The notes: generated by a model not told the origin, from the sequence alone. Shown: positions 1 through 9,450, counted from the first letter of the stretch. The stretch: 64,000 nt of DNA from JAGTQI01 sp038868115 (GCA_038868115.1 JAWBXA010000001.1:1-64000), one strand, 5' to 3'. Numbers and translations: made by a program.

Positions 1-1503
1 TTTGAAGCTTATTCAATAAGTTTATGTCCAGAATGCCTAAATAAAATTCCCATGAAGATTTACGAGGAAAATGGTGTAATTTATCTTGAAAAGACATGTC
101 CCGAACATGGAGAATTTGAAGATGTCTACTGGGGGGACGCTGAACTTTTCAAGTGGATTTACAAGGAATGGTACAACGCCAAATACATCGGAAACGGTTT
201 AGAGAGCCCCCACACAAAAATTGTTAAGGGATGCCCCTACGACTGCGGCTTATGCACCCAACACAAGTCTTACACGATTCTGGGCATAATAGATGTTACA
301 AACCGATGCAACATGGCTTGTCCCGTCTGTTTTGCTTATGCCGGCGCGGTCAACTATGTTTACGAACCAACATACCAACAGATTGTAGACATGATTAAAC
401 TGCTCAGAAATAACAAGCCTTGGGCGTGTAATGCGCTTCAGTTCAGCGGGGGCGAACCAACCATAAGGAATGATTTGCCACAACTTATTGCAGAAGCGAA
501 GAAGGCCGGAATAGAGCATGTAGAAGTAAACACTAACGGCTTGCGCCTCGCAGAGGACACAGAGTACTTCAAGAAGCTTTTAGATGCTGGCATGAGCACA
601 CTTTACCTTCAGTTTGACGGTTTAAGGGAAGAAATCTACAAGAAAACAAGAGGCAGAACAGACCTCATTCGAATCAAGCATAAAGTCTTGGAAAATGCCA
701 GAAAAATAGGCTTAGACTCAATAGTTTTGGTCGTCACTCTTGCAAGAGGAGTAAACGACAAAGACCTAGGTGACATAGTACACTATGCTGTTAAAAATCA
801 CGATGTTGTAAGATGCATTAACATTCAGCCCATTTCCATGACTGGAAGAGCCAGCAAAGATGAGATGCGAAAAATGCGTATAACAGTGCCAGACACCATC
901 AAACTAATAGAAGAGCAGACAAACGGGATTGTCACACGTTGGGATTGGCGCCCAGTTAACTGGCCCGTCCCAATTTCCAAAGGCATGGGGGTTGTGAAGA
1001 ACAGGGTTTATCCAGAGTTTACTATGCACCCTATGTGCGGAGCGGCAACATTTATTGTTGTTGAAAAAGATGGCTCATATAAGCCCATAACACAGTATAT
1101 AGATGTTGACCGTTTCGCCGAAATCTTCTGGAACATCTACTATTCTGGCGTTAGTGGCAAAAGAACGATGGCGAAGATGAAAATGCTTGAACTGCTGCCT
1201 TTAGTGAAGTCGCCGCTTGTTAGAGGCTTGCTTAAAGATATTATAACGAAGGGAAGCTATGAAGCGCTCGGAAACTTCATGCGCAAAATAGTCATGATTG
1301 GGATAATGCATTTCATGGATGTCTGGAACTTTGACCTAGACCGCGTTCAAAGATGTGTCATACACTATGCAACGCCCGACGGCAAGGTTAGACCTTTCTG
1401 CACATACAACAGCATACATAGGAAAAACGTGGAGAAACAGTTCGCCGTCTCTGTCAGCGAGTGGACTGAAAAGTTTGGTAAAAAATTAAACGAGCCAGCC
1501 TAG
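1..1503 (+). CDS. Radical SAM protein, MJ0619/tetraether synthase (Tes) type, 5' end missing
   Basis: The reading frame is open from base 1: codons before the ATG at 52 encode a CPEC motif that pairs with CPEHG at residues 16-20 (numbered from that ATG) as a rubredoxin-like metal site, so the gene starts outside the window. CPYDCGLC at 61-68 with His71 is the extra cysteine motif of the MJ0619 family. CNMACPVC at 86-93 is the CxxxCxxC motif for the SAM-binding 4Fe-4S cluster. SGGEPT follows, as usual in radical SAM barrels. Members of this family join two archaeol chains into tetraether lipids, and others were first linked to pterin methylation. Paralogues are common, so the exact substrate is not fixed. 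The C-terminal half is intact to the TAG at 1501. Confidence 0.8.
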   Translation, partial: FEAYSISLCPECLNKIPMKIYEENGVIYLEKTCPEHGEFEDVYWGDAELFKWIYKEWYNAKYIGNGLESPHTKIVKGCPYDCGLCTQHKSYTILGIIDVTNRCNMACPVCFAYAGAVNYVYEPTYQQIVDMIKLLRNNKPWACNALQFSGGEPTIRNDLPQLIAEAKKAGIEHVEVNTNGLRLAEDTEYFKKLLDAGMSTLYLQFDGLREEIYKKTRGRTDLIRIKHKVLENARKIGLDSIVLVVTLARGVNDKDLGDIVHYAVKNHDVVRCINIQPISMTGRASKDEMRKMRITVPDTIKLIEEQTNGIVTRWDWRPVNWPVPISKGMGVVKNRVYPEFTMHPMCGAATFIVVEKDGSYKPITQYIDVDRFAEIFWNIYYSGVSGKRTMAKMKMLELLPLVKSPLVRGLLKDIITKGSYEALGNFMRKIVMIGIMHFMDVWNFDLDRVQRCVIHYATPDGKVRPFCTYNSIHRKNVEKQFAVSVSEWTEKFGKKLNEPA

Positions 1504-1530
1504 ATAAACAGCCAAAAAGAAAAGTGGAGG

Positions 1531-3264
1531 CTAGGTTTTAGCAGCCAGTTTTTTAAGCTCTTCTTCCCGCAAGACCCTGCGGAGAACTTTGCCAACAGCG
1601 TTTAGCGGCAGTTCCTTACGAATCTCCAGCTCCCTAATCGCCTTGAAGGGTGCAACCTTCTCATTCACAAATTTTATTAGCTCCTCTTCAGTAGCGGTCA
1701 TTCCCTCCTTTAACACAACGAAAGCTTTTGGGATTTCACCGACGATTGGGGCTGGCTTGCCGATAACCCCGCAGAGCTTCACAGCTGGATGCTCGTATAA
1801 GACGTCTTCAAGCTCTCTTGGGTAGACGCTGTAACCCTTATACTTAATTAGGTCTTTCTTCCGGTCTGTTATGTAGAAATAGCCGTCCCGGTCCATTATA
1901 CCAAGGTCGCCGGTATAAAGCCAGCCATTTTTCAAAACTTCAGCTGTTTCCTCTGGCATTTTCCAGTAGCCCTTCATTACTTGTGGACCTTTAACTATTA
2001 GTTCGCCAATTTCTCCAGGTGGAAGCTCTTTTTCGCCCGTTTCCATATCAACTATTTTTGCGTCTGTGTCAGGCCAGGGAATTCCAATGGAACCTACCTT
2101 CACGGTTCTCATAGTCTTATCAAGCGGGTTGGCGTGCGTAACTGGCGATGCCTCTGTAAGTCCATAACCTTCGACCAAAACACCGCCGGTGACCTCCATA
2201 AACTTCTTCTGAACTTCTGGTGGAAGTGGAGCCGCGCCAGATACGCAGAATTTTACTGATGTAAGGTCATATTTTTTGAGGTCTGGATTGGCTATGAGCA
2301 TTGCATACATCGTCGGCGCACCACAGAACACGGTCACTTTGTATTTGTGGATGGCTTTAAGGACGACTGCTGGGTCGAAGCGGGGCAGCAGAACCATTGT
2401 TCCAGCGAAGGATACTGGAGCATTCATGGTTGTTGTCATGCCGTAGATGTGGAATAATGGCAGTACCGCTAAAACAACTTCTTCGCCTTCGTTGGCTTGC
2501 AACCACTCCTTGCACATAAGAGCATTTGAAACAAGATTCGTGTGAGTGAGCATGGCTCCTTTAGGGACACCGCTTGTCCCGCCCGTATATTGAAGGACAG
2601 CTAAATCTTCTCTCGGATTTATTTCAACCTTTGGCGGACTAGCCTCATATTTCGCCATTAACTCGGTGAAGAAGTAAATATTCGCCTTACGTTTCACCTT
2701 GTAAGATGGAATCTTTTTTAGCAGAGAACCCAGAAGGGCCTTAAAAGTTGGCATATAATCCTTTAAACCTGCTACTACAACGTTTCGAAGTTTTGTTTTC
2801 TCCCAAACCTTTTTCACAATTGGATAAAGCAAATCAAGGACAACTATTGTTTCGGCTTCTGAGTCGTTTAGCTGATGCTCAACCTCTCTTTCTCTATAAA
2901 GCGGACTTATGGCAGTGACAATTGCCCCAGCCTTCAAAGCACCGTAATATGAAATTATGAACTGCGGAATATTTGGAACATAAATTGCAACTCTGTCGCC
3001 CTTTTTCACTCCTAAATCAACCAAAGCGGTTGTAAACTTGTCAGAGAGGACGTCCAGCTCCTTATAAGTTATTTTCTTGTCAAAGTATATTATCGCAGTT
3101 TTATCTGGGTACTTTTTGGCGGAACTCCTTAAAAACTCGAAAAGGGGGACCTCGGGGTAGTCTATGTGTTTTCTAACTCCTTGAGGCCAAAATTTGTACC
3201 ATGGCTTTCTAGGTGGTTTCTCAATTTTCTCCTTTTCAACCTTCTTTTTCCTTTTAGCTGGCAT
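1531..3264 (-). CDS. Long-chain acyl-CoA synthetase (AMP-forming)
   Basis: 577 aa, full length for an ANL-superfamily acyl-CoA ligase, which activates fatty acids with ATP and CoA through an acyl-AMP. The P-loop YTGGTSGVPKGAMLTH lies at 226-241, YGLTEASP at 367-374, YTGDLG at 450-455, the hinge motif DRKKDLIKYKGY at 467-478, and the catalytic C-terminal lysine in NAVGKVLRR near 559. A very basic N-terminal stretch (residues 1-20, mostly Lys/Arg/Glu) precedes the domain. It is the last gene of the minus-strand beta-oxidation cluster, 53 bp after the DUF35 gene, which points to fatty-acid activation for degradation. Chain-length preference cannot be read from the sequence. Confidence 0.9.
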   Translation of the reverse strand: MPAKRKKKVEKEKIEKPPRKPWYKFWPQGVRKHIDYPEVPLFEFLRSSAKKYPDKTAIIYFDKKITYKELDVLSDKFTTALVDLGVKKGDRVAIYVPNIPQFIISYYGALKAGAIVTAISPLYREREVEHQLNDSEAETIVVLDLLYPIVKKVWEKTKLRNVVVAGLKDYMPTFKALLGSLLKKIPSYKVKRKANIYFFTELMAKYEASPPKVEINPREDLAVLQYTGGTSGVPKGAMLTHTNLVSNALMCKEWLQANEGEEVVLAVLPLFHIYGMTTTMNAPVSFAGTMVLLPRFDPAVVLKAIHKYKVTVFCGAPTMYAMLIANPDLKKYDLTSVKFCVSGAAPLPPEVQKKFMEVTGGVLVEGYGLTEASPVTHANPLDKTMRTVKVGSIGIPWPDTDAKIVDMETGEKELPPGEIGELIVKGPQVMKGYWKMPEETAEVLKNGWLYTGDLGIMDRDGYFYITDRKKDLIKYKGYSVYPRELEDVLYEHPAVKLCGVIGKPAPIVGEIPKAFVVLKEGMTATEEELIKFVNEKVAPFKAIRELEIRKELPLNAVGKVLRRVLREEELKKLAAKT

Positions 3265-3317
3265 ATTAAACCCTATTAGATATTTCAGGTTTTTGGAACA
3301 ACAGTACTTCCCATGTT

Positions 3318-3749
3318 CTATTCTAATCGGGTAAACTCGTAGATTGGACGCCCTTCAGAGGTTAGCTTTGCTACAAGTTTGGCCTTCATCCCGATCTTAA
3401 CTTCTGAAAGCTTAAATCCCGTGAGCCACGCAAGCACTCTAACGCCTTCCCTCAATCTGCCGATGGCCACGGTGTATGGCTTTTCCTGCTGGAAAGTTGT
3501 TGGCCTAACAACCACATGTGTAAAGGTTTCTATTGTCGCTTCGCTGCTAAGTTCAACCCACTCCACGTCGGAGGATAAACAGTTTGCACAGTCAGCAGCT
3601 GGCGGAAAACACAGTTTTCCACACTTTTTGCACTTTGTGGTTAGGATTTTCCCTTGTTTGAGACCTTCCCAAAACTTAAGAGTCTTGCTTATTGGAATCT
3701 CCTGCACAATTTTTATTTCTCTTGACCGAATGGATGGTATAACCGCCAT
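3318..3749 (-). CDS. DUF35 OB-fold/zinc-ribbon acyl-CoA partner protein
   Basis: 143 aa. An N-terminal helix (FWEGLKQGKILTTKC) leads into a rubredoxin-like zinc ribbon with CKKC and CANC pairs, followed by an OB-fold: the DUF35/ChsH2 arrangement. In archaea such proteins form stable complexes with thiolases, and in mevalonate synthesis they bridge thiolase and HMG-CoA synthase. Here the gene begins 3 bp after the thiolase stop codon, so the pair is almost certainly co-translated. There is no HMG-CoA synthase gene beside it; the surrounding genes are beta-oxidation genes, which suggests a degradative thiolase complex. Confidence 0.88.
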   Translation of the reverse strand: MAVIPSIRSREIKIVQEIPISKTLKFWEGLKQGKILTTKCKKCGKLCFPPAADCANCLSSDVEWVELSSEATIETFTHVVVRPTTFQQEKPYTVAIGRLREGVRVLAWLTGFKLSEVKIGMKAKLVAKLTSEGRPIYEFTRLE

Positions 3750-3752
3750 TTT

Positions 3753-4928
3753 TCATCTCCTTAAAATTGTCACGTAACAGTAGTGTCCGGTTCCACCCAC
3801 ATTATGGGCTAGGGCTATGTAATTTTTCATTGGAACTTGCCTACTCCTCTCAACAGTCTCTTCCCTTAGCTGTTTTGTCAGCTCATATATCATCGAACAG
3901 CCTGTTGCGCCAATTGGATGCCCCTTCGCCTTTAAGCCTCCGTCAACGTTCACCGGTATTTTTCCGCCGATTTCAGTTTGTCCTTCTCTAATTAGTTCGG
4001 CGCCTTCACCCTTCTTACAGAAGCCTAAATCTTCATATGCCATTATTTCGGCTATTGTGAAGCAGTCGTGGACCACCGCAACATCAATTTGATCCGGTGT
4101 CACATTTGCCATTTTGTAGGCTTTTTCTGCCGCTGCCACACTGGCTTCCAATCCAACATAGTCAAGTCTCTTGCTCATGTTGGCTGTTCCAGAGGCATAT
4201 CCGATGCTTGCAACCCACACTGGCGTATCAACTTTAAGTTCTTTAACCTTCTCTTCGGAAGCTAGAATTATTGAGGCAGCTCCATCAGTTACAGGACAGC
4301 AGTCGAAGAGTTTGAGGGGTGCGGCAATAACCATTGAAGATAATACGTCGTCAACTGTTATTCTGTTTTGGAGATGCGCCATAGGATTCATTGAAGCGTA
4401 CTTGTGGTTTTTAACGGCAACCAGAGCCAGATCCTCCTCTGTTGTGCCGAACCTCGCCATATGAGCAGTGGCATACAAGGCATAATAAGCTGGAAAAGTC
4501 AAACCGAAATTGTGGAACTCCCATAAATAGTACCCAGCCCGCCCAATCCACTCTATCAACGTCGAAGCATCAATCTCCCGCATCTTTTCAACACCTAAGG
4601 CTGCCGCAATTTCGACTTGCCCGCTTGCCACAGCCCAGAAGGCTGTTGCAAAGGCAGCGCTTCCGCTTGCGCAGGCGGCTTCACAGCGCACAAGCCCAGC
4701 CCCGGTTAAACCGCAATATTCGGCTGAAACCACGGCTGGAAGGAGCTCCTCATACCATGCCCCGGCACCGGTTGAACCCACGGCAACAAAATCTATGTCT
4801 TTCGGCGTTATCCCAGCATCCTCAATCGAGGGCTTAAAAGCCTCAAAGGCGAGTTCCGCCACGTTCACATCGTTTCTAACTCCAAACTTGGAGCACCCAA
4901 CACCGATTATCGCGACTCTCCTCCTCAT
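3753..4928 (-). CDS. Thiolase (acetyl-CoA C-acyltransferase, archaeal SCP2 type)
   Basis: 391 aa thiolase. The nucleophilic cysteine is Cys86 in AACASGSAAF, the catalytic His is His337 in GHPIGATG, and a C-terminal GGTGHYC carries a second candidate Cys near 384. It cleaves 3-ketoacyl-CoA, or condenses acetyl-CoA. It is followed immediately by its DUF35 partner and preceded by enoyl-CoA hydratase, so cleavage as the last step of beta-oxidation is the best reading. Archaeal paralogues act in the mevalonate pathway; context argues against that here but the sequence alone does not exclude it. Confidence 0.9.
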   Translation of the reverse strand: MRRRVAIIGVGCSKFGVRNDVNVAELAFEAFKPSIEDAGITPKDIDFVAVGSTGAGAWYEELLPAVVSAEYCGLTGAGLVRCEAACASGSAAFATAFWAVASGQVEIAAALGVEKMREIDASTLIEWIGRAGYYLWEFHNFGLTFPAYYALYATAHMARFGTTEEDLALVAVKNHKYASMNPMAHLQNRITVDDVLSSMVIAAPLKLFDCCPVTDGAASIILASEEKVKELKVDTPVWVASIGYASGTANMSKRLDYVGLEASVAAAEKAYKMANVTPDQIDVAVVHDCFTIAEIMAYEDLGFCKKGEGAELIREGQTEIGGKIPVNVDGGLKAKGHPIGATGCSMIYELTKQLREETVERSRQVPMKNYIALAHNVGGTGHYCYVTILRR

Positions 4929-4993
4929 TCCATCACTTCTCCATAGACATAAGATTTAAAGCAATCAAAATGTGGAAACGGCGAGAAGACGCT

Positions 4994-5782
4994 TCACTTC
5001 CCTTTGAATTCAGCTTTCCGCCTTGACATGAAGGCTTCTACGCCTTCCTTTAGGTCTTCTGTTGAGAAGGTTAGACCCATAAGGGCTGATTCTATACGTA
5101 GGCCCGCGTCAAGCGGCACTTGGGTTCCAAAGTTTATGGCTAATTTTGCATACTTCAGAGCTATTGGTGGGCCTTCGCTTAGTTTTTTGGCTAGTTCGCG
5201 AACTTCATCTCTAAGCTTCTCGTAATGCACAACTTTGTGGACTAGGCCGATTTTAAGGGCTTCTTCAGCTTTAATCCTTGTTCCAAGCATAACTATCTCC
5301 TTAGCCTTTGCCAAGCCAATAATTCTCACAAGCCTTTGAGTTCCACCCCATCCCGGAATAAGCCCCAAGTTTACTTCCGGACTTCCTAATTCAGCATGTT
5401 CCGCAGCTATTCTAAAGTCGCATGCCAACGCTAGTTCTAAGCCTCCGCCAAGGGCGAAGCCGTTAATTGCCGCTATAACTGGTTTTGACATTTCCTCTAT
5501 CTTGCCAAAAACCTTCTGTCCAAGTCTGGAAAATTCTTCAGCCTTGACCGGCGTTGCCTTTGGAAACATTGTTATGTCTGCTCCTGCGCTGAAGGATCTG
5601 TCACCTTCCCCAGTTATCACAACACACCTAATAGATGGATCTTTGTCAGCTGTGTCTAGAGCGTCTGCAAGCTCTTCCATTAAAATGTCGTTGAAGGCGT
5701 TCAATCTGTGCGGCCTGTTTAAGACGATCCATAGAACGCTGTCCTCTCTCTCAATTTTTAGGGTCTCATACACTTTGCTCAT
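4994..5782 (-). CDS. Enoyl-CoA hydratase (crotonase family)
   Basis: 262 aa, the standard crotonase length. The oxyanion-hole segments SAGADI (65-70) and ALGGGLELA (110-118) are present. Both catalytic glutamates of a hydratase are in place: Glu116 in GGLELALACD and Glu136 in SPEVNLGLIPGWGGTQR. It hydrates trans-2-enoyl-CoA to 3-hydroxyacyl-CoA. It sits between acyl-CoA dehydrogenase and thiolase, as expected for beta-oxidation. Start: ATG at 5782. Confidence 0.92.
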   Translation of the reverse strand: MSKVYETLKIEREDSVLWIVLNRPHRLNAFNDILMEELADALDTADKDPSIRCVVITGEGDRSFSAGADITMFPKATPVKAEEFSRLGQKVFGKIEEMSKPVIAAINGFALGGGLELALACDFRIAAEHAELGSPEVNLGLIPGWGGTQRLVRIIGLAKAKEIVMLGTRIKAEEALKIGLVHKVVHYEKLRDEVRELAKKLSEGPPIALKYAKLAINFGTQVPLDAGLRIESALMGLTFSTEDLKEGVEAFMSRRKAEFKGK

Positions 5783-5833
5783 AATTTCACCAAAGCATGT
5801 TTTATGGAGCAGCCTATATTACTTTTGAGAGAT

Positions 5834-6988
5834 TCAGAACTTTCTTAAGAGATACTTGAGCACCGTAAGCTTTTGGATTTCGCTTGTTCCCTCATAGATT
5901 TCAGTTATTTTCGCGTCTCTATGGTACCTTTCAACGCGATATTCGCCCAAGTAGCCATAACCGCCAAGTGTTTGGATGGCGAAGTCTGTGGCTTCCATCG
6001 CCACACGGCTTGCGTACTGTTTTGCCATGGCTGTCGCCATCGGGTCCATTTTTCCAACGTCTATGAGCCAGGCAGCCTTGTAGGTTAAAAGCCTTGCAGC
6101 CTCTATTTTTGTGGCTAACTCCGCCAAAGTGCAGCCTATGGCTTCATGCTGGATTATGGGTTGTCCGAAGGCTTCTCTCTGCTTTGAGTATTTGAAGGCT
6201 ATCTCCCATGCTCCTTGAGCAATACCTACGGCTTGAGCTGCCACGCCGACTCTTGTTCTGTCGAAGAACTCCATTGAGTGATAGAAGCCTTTGTTAAGTT
6301 CGCCTACGATATGCCAGTCGGTGACCTTAACATTGTTAAAGCGCACCTCGCCAGTTTCGGAACACCTAATTCCCATCTTATTGCGAAGTTTTGTTATCTC
6401 AAGTCCAGGTGTTCCCTTGTCGATGACAAATAGGGTTTCGCCTCTATAGGTTGGTCTAACTTTCGTGTCTGTTTGAGTTAAGACAATAATGAAGTCTGCT
6501 ATTGTGGCGTTTGTTATAAAGGTTTTTGTGCCGTTAATCCACCACTCATTCCCATACTTTGTGGCGATTGTCCCCATGCGGGTTATGTCGCTTCCGCTAG
6601 CATTTTGCTCTGTGAAGGCCGCCGCAGAAATATAATCACCTCTGCAGATTGGCGGAAGATACTTATCCTTCTGCTCATTTGTACCATATGCCAGTATTAA
6701 TTCGCTGCCGAAGTTTCCGCTTGAAATAGCCACACCGAGCGACGAGTCAGCTCTACACATTTCCTCGATTACAAGACATGTTTCTAAAAACCCATATCCT
6801 TGTCCACCATACTCTTGTGGAAAGAGCACACTTGTGAAGCCGAGTTTAGCTGCTTTCTTATAGAGTTCCATTGGAAACTCTTCTTTACGGTCAAGCTCTA
6901 AAGCTAGTTCTGGTTTAAACTCTTTTTCGCAAAACTCCCTTACAGCATTTTTTATTTCAATTTGCTCCTCTGTTAATTCAAACCTCAT
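5834..6988 (-). CDS. Acyl-CoA dehydrogenase
   Basis: 384 aa FAD-dependent acyl-CoA dehydrogenase, normal length for the short/medium-chain type. AAAFTEQNASGSD is the FAD-binding signature and the C-terminal EIYEGTSEIQ supplies the catalytic base Glu366. It oxidises acyl-CoA to enoyl-CoA and passes electrons to ETF, whose genes lie upstream in the same orientation. Its ATG overlaps the end of the hydroxyacyl-CoA dehydrogenase gene by 11 bp, indicating translational coupling. A decayed paralogue of its N-terminus lies at 8302-8440. Confidence 0.92.
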   Translation of the reverse strand: MRFELTEEQIEIKNAVREFCEKEFKPELALELDRKEEFPMELYKKAAKLGFTSVLFPQEYGGQGYGFLETCLVIEEMCRADSSLGVAISSGNFGSELILAYGTNEQKDKYLPPICRGDYISAAAFTEQNASGSDITRMGTIATKYGNEWWINGTKTFITNATIADFIIVLTQTDTKVRPTYRGETLFVIDKGTPGLEITKLRNKMGIRCSETGEVRFNNVKVTDWHIVGELNKGFYHSMEFFDRTRVGVAAQAVGIAQGAWEIAFKYSKQREAFGQPIIQHEAIGCTLAELATKIEAARLLTYKAAWLIDVGKMDPMATAMAKQYASRVAMEATDFAIQTLGGYGYLGEYRVERYHRDAKITEIYEGTSEIQKLTVLKYLLRKF

Positions 6989-8174
6989 TTAGGTAGAATC
7001 CTCTTTTAGTTTTCTTACCAAGCCAGCCCCTGCTGACGTACTCTTCTAGTAGCGGGCATGGCTTATACATCTCCATGTTATATTTGACGAAAAGTTCCTT
7101 TAACTTGCTGACAACAACGTCTATGCCGGTCCTATCTGCATACTCACATGGACCAGAAGGCCAATAAGTACCAAGTTTCATTCCGGTGTCTATGTCCACC
7201 GGAGCTGCCGCGTTTTCATGTACTAGCCATGCGGCCTCATTTACGGCTACAGCCCAAGACCTCTCAACGTCGTATTCCTCTATCAAGTTGAATGGTATTC
7301 TTGGCCTTCCTTTAGTCCAGTCGTAGAAGCCTACGCCTGTTTTTTGCCCAAGCTTTTTCTCCCTAACAAGGGGCTCTATAACTTCTGCGCATGGTTTGAA
7401 GCGCTCGCCATAAGCCTCGTAAAGGATTTTTCCAATTTCGTAGGCTATGTCAAGTCCAACGAAGTCTGCCAGTTCAAACCAGCCCATCGGGAAGCCGCCG
7501 CTATACTTGACAGAAGCGTCTATACCCTCTTTCGTTGCTTCACCGCGATGATAAGTCCAAAAAGCCTCATTAAAAACTGCTCCGAGGACACGGTTAACTA
7601 TAAAACCCCGCACATCCTTCTTAACAACCACTGGTGTTTTTCCAAGTTTCTTAGCTAGCTCCACAAGGGTGTCTATTGTTTCCTGACTTGTTTTATCACC
7701 TTTAATAACCTCCACTAAAGCCATCATTTGCGGAGGGTTAAAGAAGTGCATCCCCGCCACTTTTTCTGGACGTTTTGTGGCATTTCCCATCTCCGTAATG
7801 CTTAAAGTTGAAGTATTAGACGCCAAAATTGCGTGTAACGGTGCAACGCTGTCAAGTTTTGCGAAAACCTGCTTTTTAAGCTCCATGTTTTCTGGAACTG
7901 CCTCAATGGCTATGTCTATGTCTTTAGCTGCCTCTTCATAACTTGTCGTCGTCTTTATTCTTGAAAGTGCCGCATCAGCATCCTCCTGCCTAATCCTTCT
8001 CTTTTCAACGAACTTACCCAAGCTCCACTTAATTTTTTCCATGCCCTTTTGCAATAGCTCGTCGCTGATGTCCACCATTGTCACGTCGATGCCGCTCATA
8101 GCTAAAAGCTGCGTTATTCCATGTCCCATTGTTCCAGAACCAATTACGGCGGCTTTCTTCAATTTTTCAGCCAA
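6978..8174 (-). CDS. 3-hydroxyacyl-CoA dehydrogenase, NAD-dependent
   Basis: 398 aa from a TTG at 8174. The Rossmann motif VIGSGTMGHG begins about ten residues in, MHFFNPPQMMALVEVI is the 3HCDH signature, and the C-terminal helical domain appears twice, giving a protein longer than single-domain (about 285 aa) forms. It oxidises 3-hydroxyacyl-CoA to 3-ketoacyl-CoA. The TTG is preferred over an in-frame ATG at 8243 because GGGGAGG lies 6 bp before the TTG, a TATA-like box lies just upstream, and the extra 23 residues are hydrophobic and absent from the family. It heads the run HAD-ACD-ECH-thiolase-DUF35-ligase. Confidence 0.92.
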   Translation of the reverse strand: MAEKLKKAAVIGSGTMGHGITQLLAMSGIDVTMVDISDELLQKGMEKIKWSLGKFVEKRRIRQEDADAALSRIKTTTSYEEAAKDIDIAIEAVPENMELKKQVFAKLDSVAPLHAILASNTSTLSITEMGNATKRPEKVAGMHFFNPPQMMALVEVIKGDKTSQETIDTLVELAKKLGKTPVVVKKDVRGFIVNRVLGAVFNEAFWTYHRGEATKEGIDASVKYSGGFPMGWFELADFVGLDIAYEIGKILYEAYGERFKPCAEVIEPLVREKKLGQKTGVGFYDWTKGRPRIPFNLIEEYDVERSWAVAVNEAAWLVHENAAAPVDIDTGMKLGTYWPSGPCEYADRTGIDVVVSKLKELFVKYNMEMYKPCPLLEEYVSRGWLGKKTKRGFYLNEV

Positions 8175-8214
8175 ATAAATCCTCCCCAGCACGAGTAAAA
8201 TGGATAAATAGCAC

Positions 8215-8225
8215 GTATAATAAAA
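8215..8225 (-). promoter_or_regulatory. TATA-like box for the beta-oxidation operon
   Basis: On the minus strand the AT-rich TTTTATTATAC lies about 45 bp before the TTG start at 8174, placing the transcript start near 8194 and leaving a short leader that contains the GGGGAGG ribosome site. Confidence 0.4.
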
Positions 8226-8301
8226 CTTTTGAAAATCTGTCAAAAATGTCGGGAAATATAGGAGGATAAAGGGTGAGGGCTACAGCGTGATTTTGTCGCT
8301 C

Positions 8302-8440
8302 CTAACTAACACGGGGAATACACTTTTTTGGCTCTTCTTTTTGGTAGCATTCTAAGGCTAGTTTTGTGCGAATTCCTTTCTGCAAACTCGCGAGCAACTC
8401 GTTTAATCTCCATGTGCTACTCGGTCAGCTCAAAGTTCAT
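8302..8440 (-). pseudogene. Decayed acyl-CoA dehydrogenase N-terminus
   Basis: Minus-strand translation from the ATG at 8440 reads MNFELTE, a TAG stop, HMEIKRVAREFAER, then after a one-base frame change GIRTKLALECYQKEEPKK. This matches the start of the intact acyl-CoA dehydrogenase at 5834-6988 (MRFELTEEQIEIKNAVREF and on to LALELDRKEEF). Nothing recognisable follows, so most of the gene is deleted. It lies directly downstream of etfA, suggesting an ancestral etfBA-acd arrangement. Confidence 0.8.
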
Positions 8441-8467
8441 TTAGATTCACCGGCTCTAACTATGTCC

Positions 8468-9448
8468 TTAGGTTTTTAACTCGCCAATTTTGTTTTTTAG
8501 TGCTGGCACAACTTTAAATAGGTCTTCAACGACGCCGTAATCTGAAAAGCTGAAGATTGGTGCCTTAGGGTCCTTATTAATAGCGATTATTAGGTCAGAG
8601 TTTTTCATTCCTAAGACGTGCTGGAAAGCCCCGCTTATGCCTAAGGCTATGTAGAGCTTTGGTTTAACAGTCTTTCCAGAAGTTCCCACTTGCCGATCGT
8701 TTGGAAGCCAACCTTTATCCACAATTGGACGGGAACACGCTAATACTCCGCCTAGCATTTTAGCTAGTTCTTCAACCATTGGTATGTTGCTCTGGTCCTT
8801 TATTCCTCTTCCAATGCCTACAAGCACCTCCGCCGCTGTTATGTCAACGCCTCCAGGCGGTGGCAAAACATATTCAAGGAACCGCTTTGCAGCTATTTCC
8901 TCTGTTAAGGGTGATGGAACCTCAACAATTTGCCCATTTAAGGGTGTAGGCAGCTTTTGAGCTTGGAAAGCTGCTTGGCGAACTGTGACCATGTAGCTTT
9001 CAGCCTTTCGGAGAGTCGCCTTAACATTTACCTTGCCGCCGTACATCTGCCTCGTAACAGTGAACGTGTCACCTTCAAAGGCAAAGTCTATGCAGTCTGT
9101 CGCCAATGGAATGTTTAGGGCTGCTGCCAGTCTTGGGGCGAGCTCAACACCATAAGATGTATGCCCAATGATTGTTAATAGGGGCTTACGCTCTTTAACC
9201 AGATGGGAAAGAACCATTTGGTAAGCTTCAGAATTGAAGTTCTCAAGCTTTCCGTCCTCGACAAGCAGAACCTTTCTAGCGTGTTCAGCCAAGTTTTTGG
9301 CGTGTTCTTTAATGTTCTTGCCTAAAATAACAGCCACTGGTTCAGCTTTTGTTTTCTCGGCTAGTTCTCTGGCTTTTGTCAGCAATTCGAAGGTTATATC
9401 CCTTAACTGCCCTTGCCTGTGCTCGGCTAAAACAAAAATTTCAGCCAT
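8468..9448 (-). CDS. etfA: Electron transfer flavoprotein alpha subunit
   Basis: 326 aa. The C-terminal FAD domain carries VGIGRGIKD, SRPIVDKGWLPNDRQVGTSG and LGISGAFQH, the usual ETF-alpha FAD signatures, ending with AINKDPKAPIFSFSDYGVVEDL. With EtfB it takes electrons from acyl-CoA dehydrogenase. It starts 2 bp after etfB, so the two are co-translated. No ETF:quinone oxidoreductase or FixCX-type gene is in the window, so the next electron acceptor is unknown. Confidence 0.95.
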   Translation of the reverse strand: MAEIFVLAEHRQGQLRDITFELLTKARELAEKTKAEPVAVILGKNIKEHAKNLAEHARKVLLVEDGKLENFNSEAYQMVLSHLVKERKPLLTIIGHTSYGVELAPRLAAALNIPLATDCIDFAFEGDTFTVTRQMYGGKVNVKATLRKAESYMVTVRQAAFQAQKLPTPLNGQIVEVPSPLTEEIAAKRFLEYVLPPPGGVDITAAEVLVGIGRGIKDQSNIPMVEELAKMLGGVLACSRPIVDKGWLPNDRQVGTSGKTVKPKLYIALGISGAFQHVLGMKNSDLIIAINKDPKAPIFSFSDYGVVEDLFKVVPALKNKIGELKT

Positions 9449-9450
9449 AC

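Noticed and set aside
250..519. Minus-strand 89-aa open frame at the left edge
   Set aside because: It lies wholly within the radical SAM gene and has no family features.
8175..8243. Hydrophobic N-terminal extension of the 3-hydroxyacyl-CoA dehydrogenase resembling a signal peptide
   Set aside because: The enzyme is cytoplasmic, and a TTG with a GGGGAGG ribosome site and upstream TATA box gives the normal start.
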